56,002 nt of DNA from Stenotrophomonas sp. HITSZ_GD (GTDB lineage: Bacteria; Pseudomonadota; Gammaproteobacteria; Xanthomonadales; Xanthomonadaceae), in the NCBI RefSeq assembly GCF_029543105.1, contig NZ_JARQXB010000018.1, positions 1-56,002 of the forward strand, in the 5' to 3' direction. This document shows, piece after piece, positions 55,650 through 56,002 of this stretch (its first letter is position 1; every line of letters begins with the position of its first letter). The notes under the pieces were generated by a model. The model saw only the letters and a program-made list of their open reading frames with translations. It did not search any database and had not been told where the DNA came from. Made by a program: the position numbers and the translations under genes.

Positions 55650-55663
55650 GTATAGCGCTGTCA
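55650..55663. promoter_or_regulatory. Candidate LacI-type operator in the GH3 promoter
   Basis: GTATAGCGCTGTCA has the AGCGCT centre and the CGnTnnCA half-site of LacI-family operators; the other half-site is imperfect. On the minus strand it overlaps TTGACA (55664-55659) and TATACA (55654-55649), so binding would block RNA polymerase. Confidence 0.4.
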
Positions 55664-55977
55664 AACTTGAGGTTGGCTATAGCTCATGGGCATCCGTATA
55701 TCGGAATGAGATATATGCGGTGTGGCGCGGGAAAAGCTCGGAGGTGTTGGGGTTTTTTCGCTTGCCGCTTCGTTCCGCGGCGGCGGGTTGCGGGTGGAGA
55801 TTGTTGCGGCGCACCACGGGGTGGGTGGGGGATTGCGCGGTGTTTTGGGTTGGGCGGTGGTGGTTTTTTTATGGGGCGCGCTCGTGGTGCGGCGTGTTGC
55901 GTTGTCTTACGGTGCGGGCACCGGTCTGGCGGGTATGGTCGTCACGGCTCAGCAGACGTCCTGTCCGATTCGCCGCC

Positions 55978-55997
55978 GCGGGCCATCCATGGCCCGC
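55978..55997. repeat. CATCCATG hairpin
   Basis: GCGGGCCAT-CC-ATGGCCCGC is a perfect 9-bp stem with the same CATCCATG tip as the two hairpins in the element at 1-72. It may be the edge of another copy cut by the window end. Confidence 0.6.
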
Positions 55998-56002
55998 TGA
56001 CG

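Larger units (their letters stand above)
55595..56002. other. Upstream region of the GH3 gene, no gene seen
   Basis: The first roughly 100 bases are relatively A+T-rich and hold the candidate GH3 promoter/operator. Beyond 55720 the sequence is G/T-skewed on the plus strand. An open frame there lacks a ribosome-binding site and recognisable sequence. A CATCCATG hairpin closes the window. Confidence 0.6.

Noticed and set aside
55722-56000. Plus-strand open frame at the end of the window
   Set aside because: No ribosome-binding site, low-complexity Gly/Val content and no recognisable domain; it may continue past the window but cannot be supported.

Overview
The window is about 70% G+C and densely coded. 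It looks like a chromosomal segment of a gammaproteobacterium of the family Xanthomonadaceae (Lysobacter, Luteimonas, Pseudoxanthomonas or Xanthomonas type). The grounds are the gene families and their order (a TrpR-like yerC gene heading a complete his operon, thrABC as one operon, mtnBDC, paired DUF2388-DUF4105), the many 4-base stop/start overlaps, and intergenic GCGGCTTCAGCC palindromes. Placement below the family is inference.

Layout. 1-5.9 kb: a structured palindromic element, a DUF2388-DUF4105 pair, a D-2-hydroxyglutarate dehydrogenase divergent from serA, a REP-like pair and a Nudix hydrolase. 6-9 kb: two tandem paralogous amino-acid permeases. 9.1-12.2 kb: methionine-salvage genes mtnB-mtnD-mtnC, a secreted C13-type protease and a possible small-RNA cassette. 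12.2-21.4 kb (minus): a calcineurin-like phosphoesterase behind the nine-gene operon yerC-hisG-D-C-B-H-A-F-IE, with a trp-operator-like palindrome over the yerC start. 21.5-24.6 kb: hisS, an FNR-type regulator with four cysteines, and an L,D-transpeptidase. 24.7-29.8 kb (minus): thrA-thrB-thrC preceded by a Thr-rich leader peptide and competing RNA stems. 29.8-35.1 kb: small genes, a coupled DUF2167/membrane protein/J-protein module, and a sulfatase.

35.2-38.2 kb is foreign: a roughly 2.9 kb prophage remnant of clearly lower G+C, bounded by 40-bp direct repeats and abutting tRNA-Arg(CCU). It keeps an intact tailspike gene and a frameshifted virion-protein pseudogene, with no integrase.

38.3-47.9 kb: an ALDH7-type dehydrogenase; a DUF4190/methyltransferase/pyrD/murB/DMT-transporter operon; a racemase; a hydrolase; a GlxA-type regulator; a PAP2 phosphatase overlapping ispG. 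49.2-51.1 kb: a RegB/RegA (PrrBA) redox two-component system with a RegR-like box in its promoter. 51.3-55.6 kb (minus): a GH3 glucosidase lipoprotein followed by an SGLT-type sodium/sugar symporter.

Most of the window is core amino-acid metabolism and housekeeping. The points most worth a second look are regulatory (thr leader, yerC operator, RegA-type box, a recurring leaderless-promoter architecture), the tRNA-anchored prophage remnant, and a few uncharacterised membrane or periplasmic modules.
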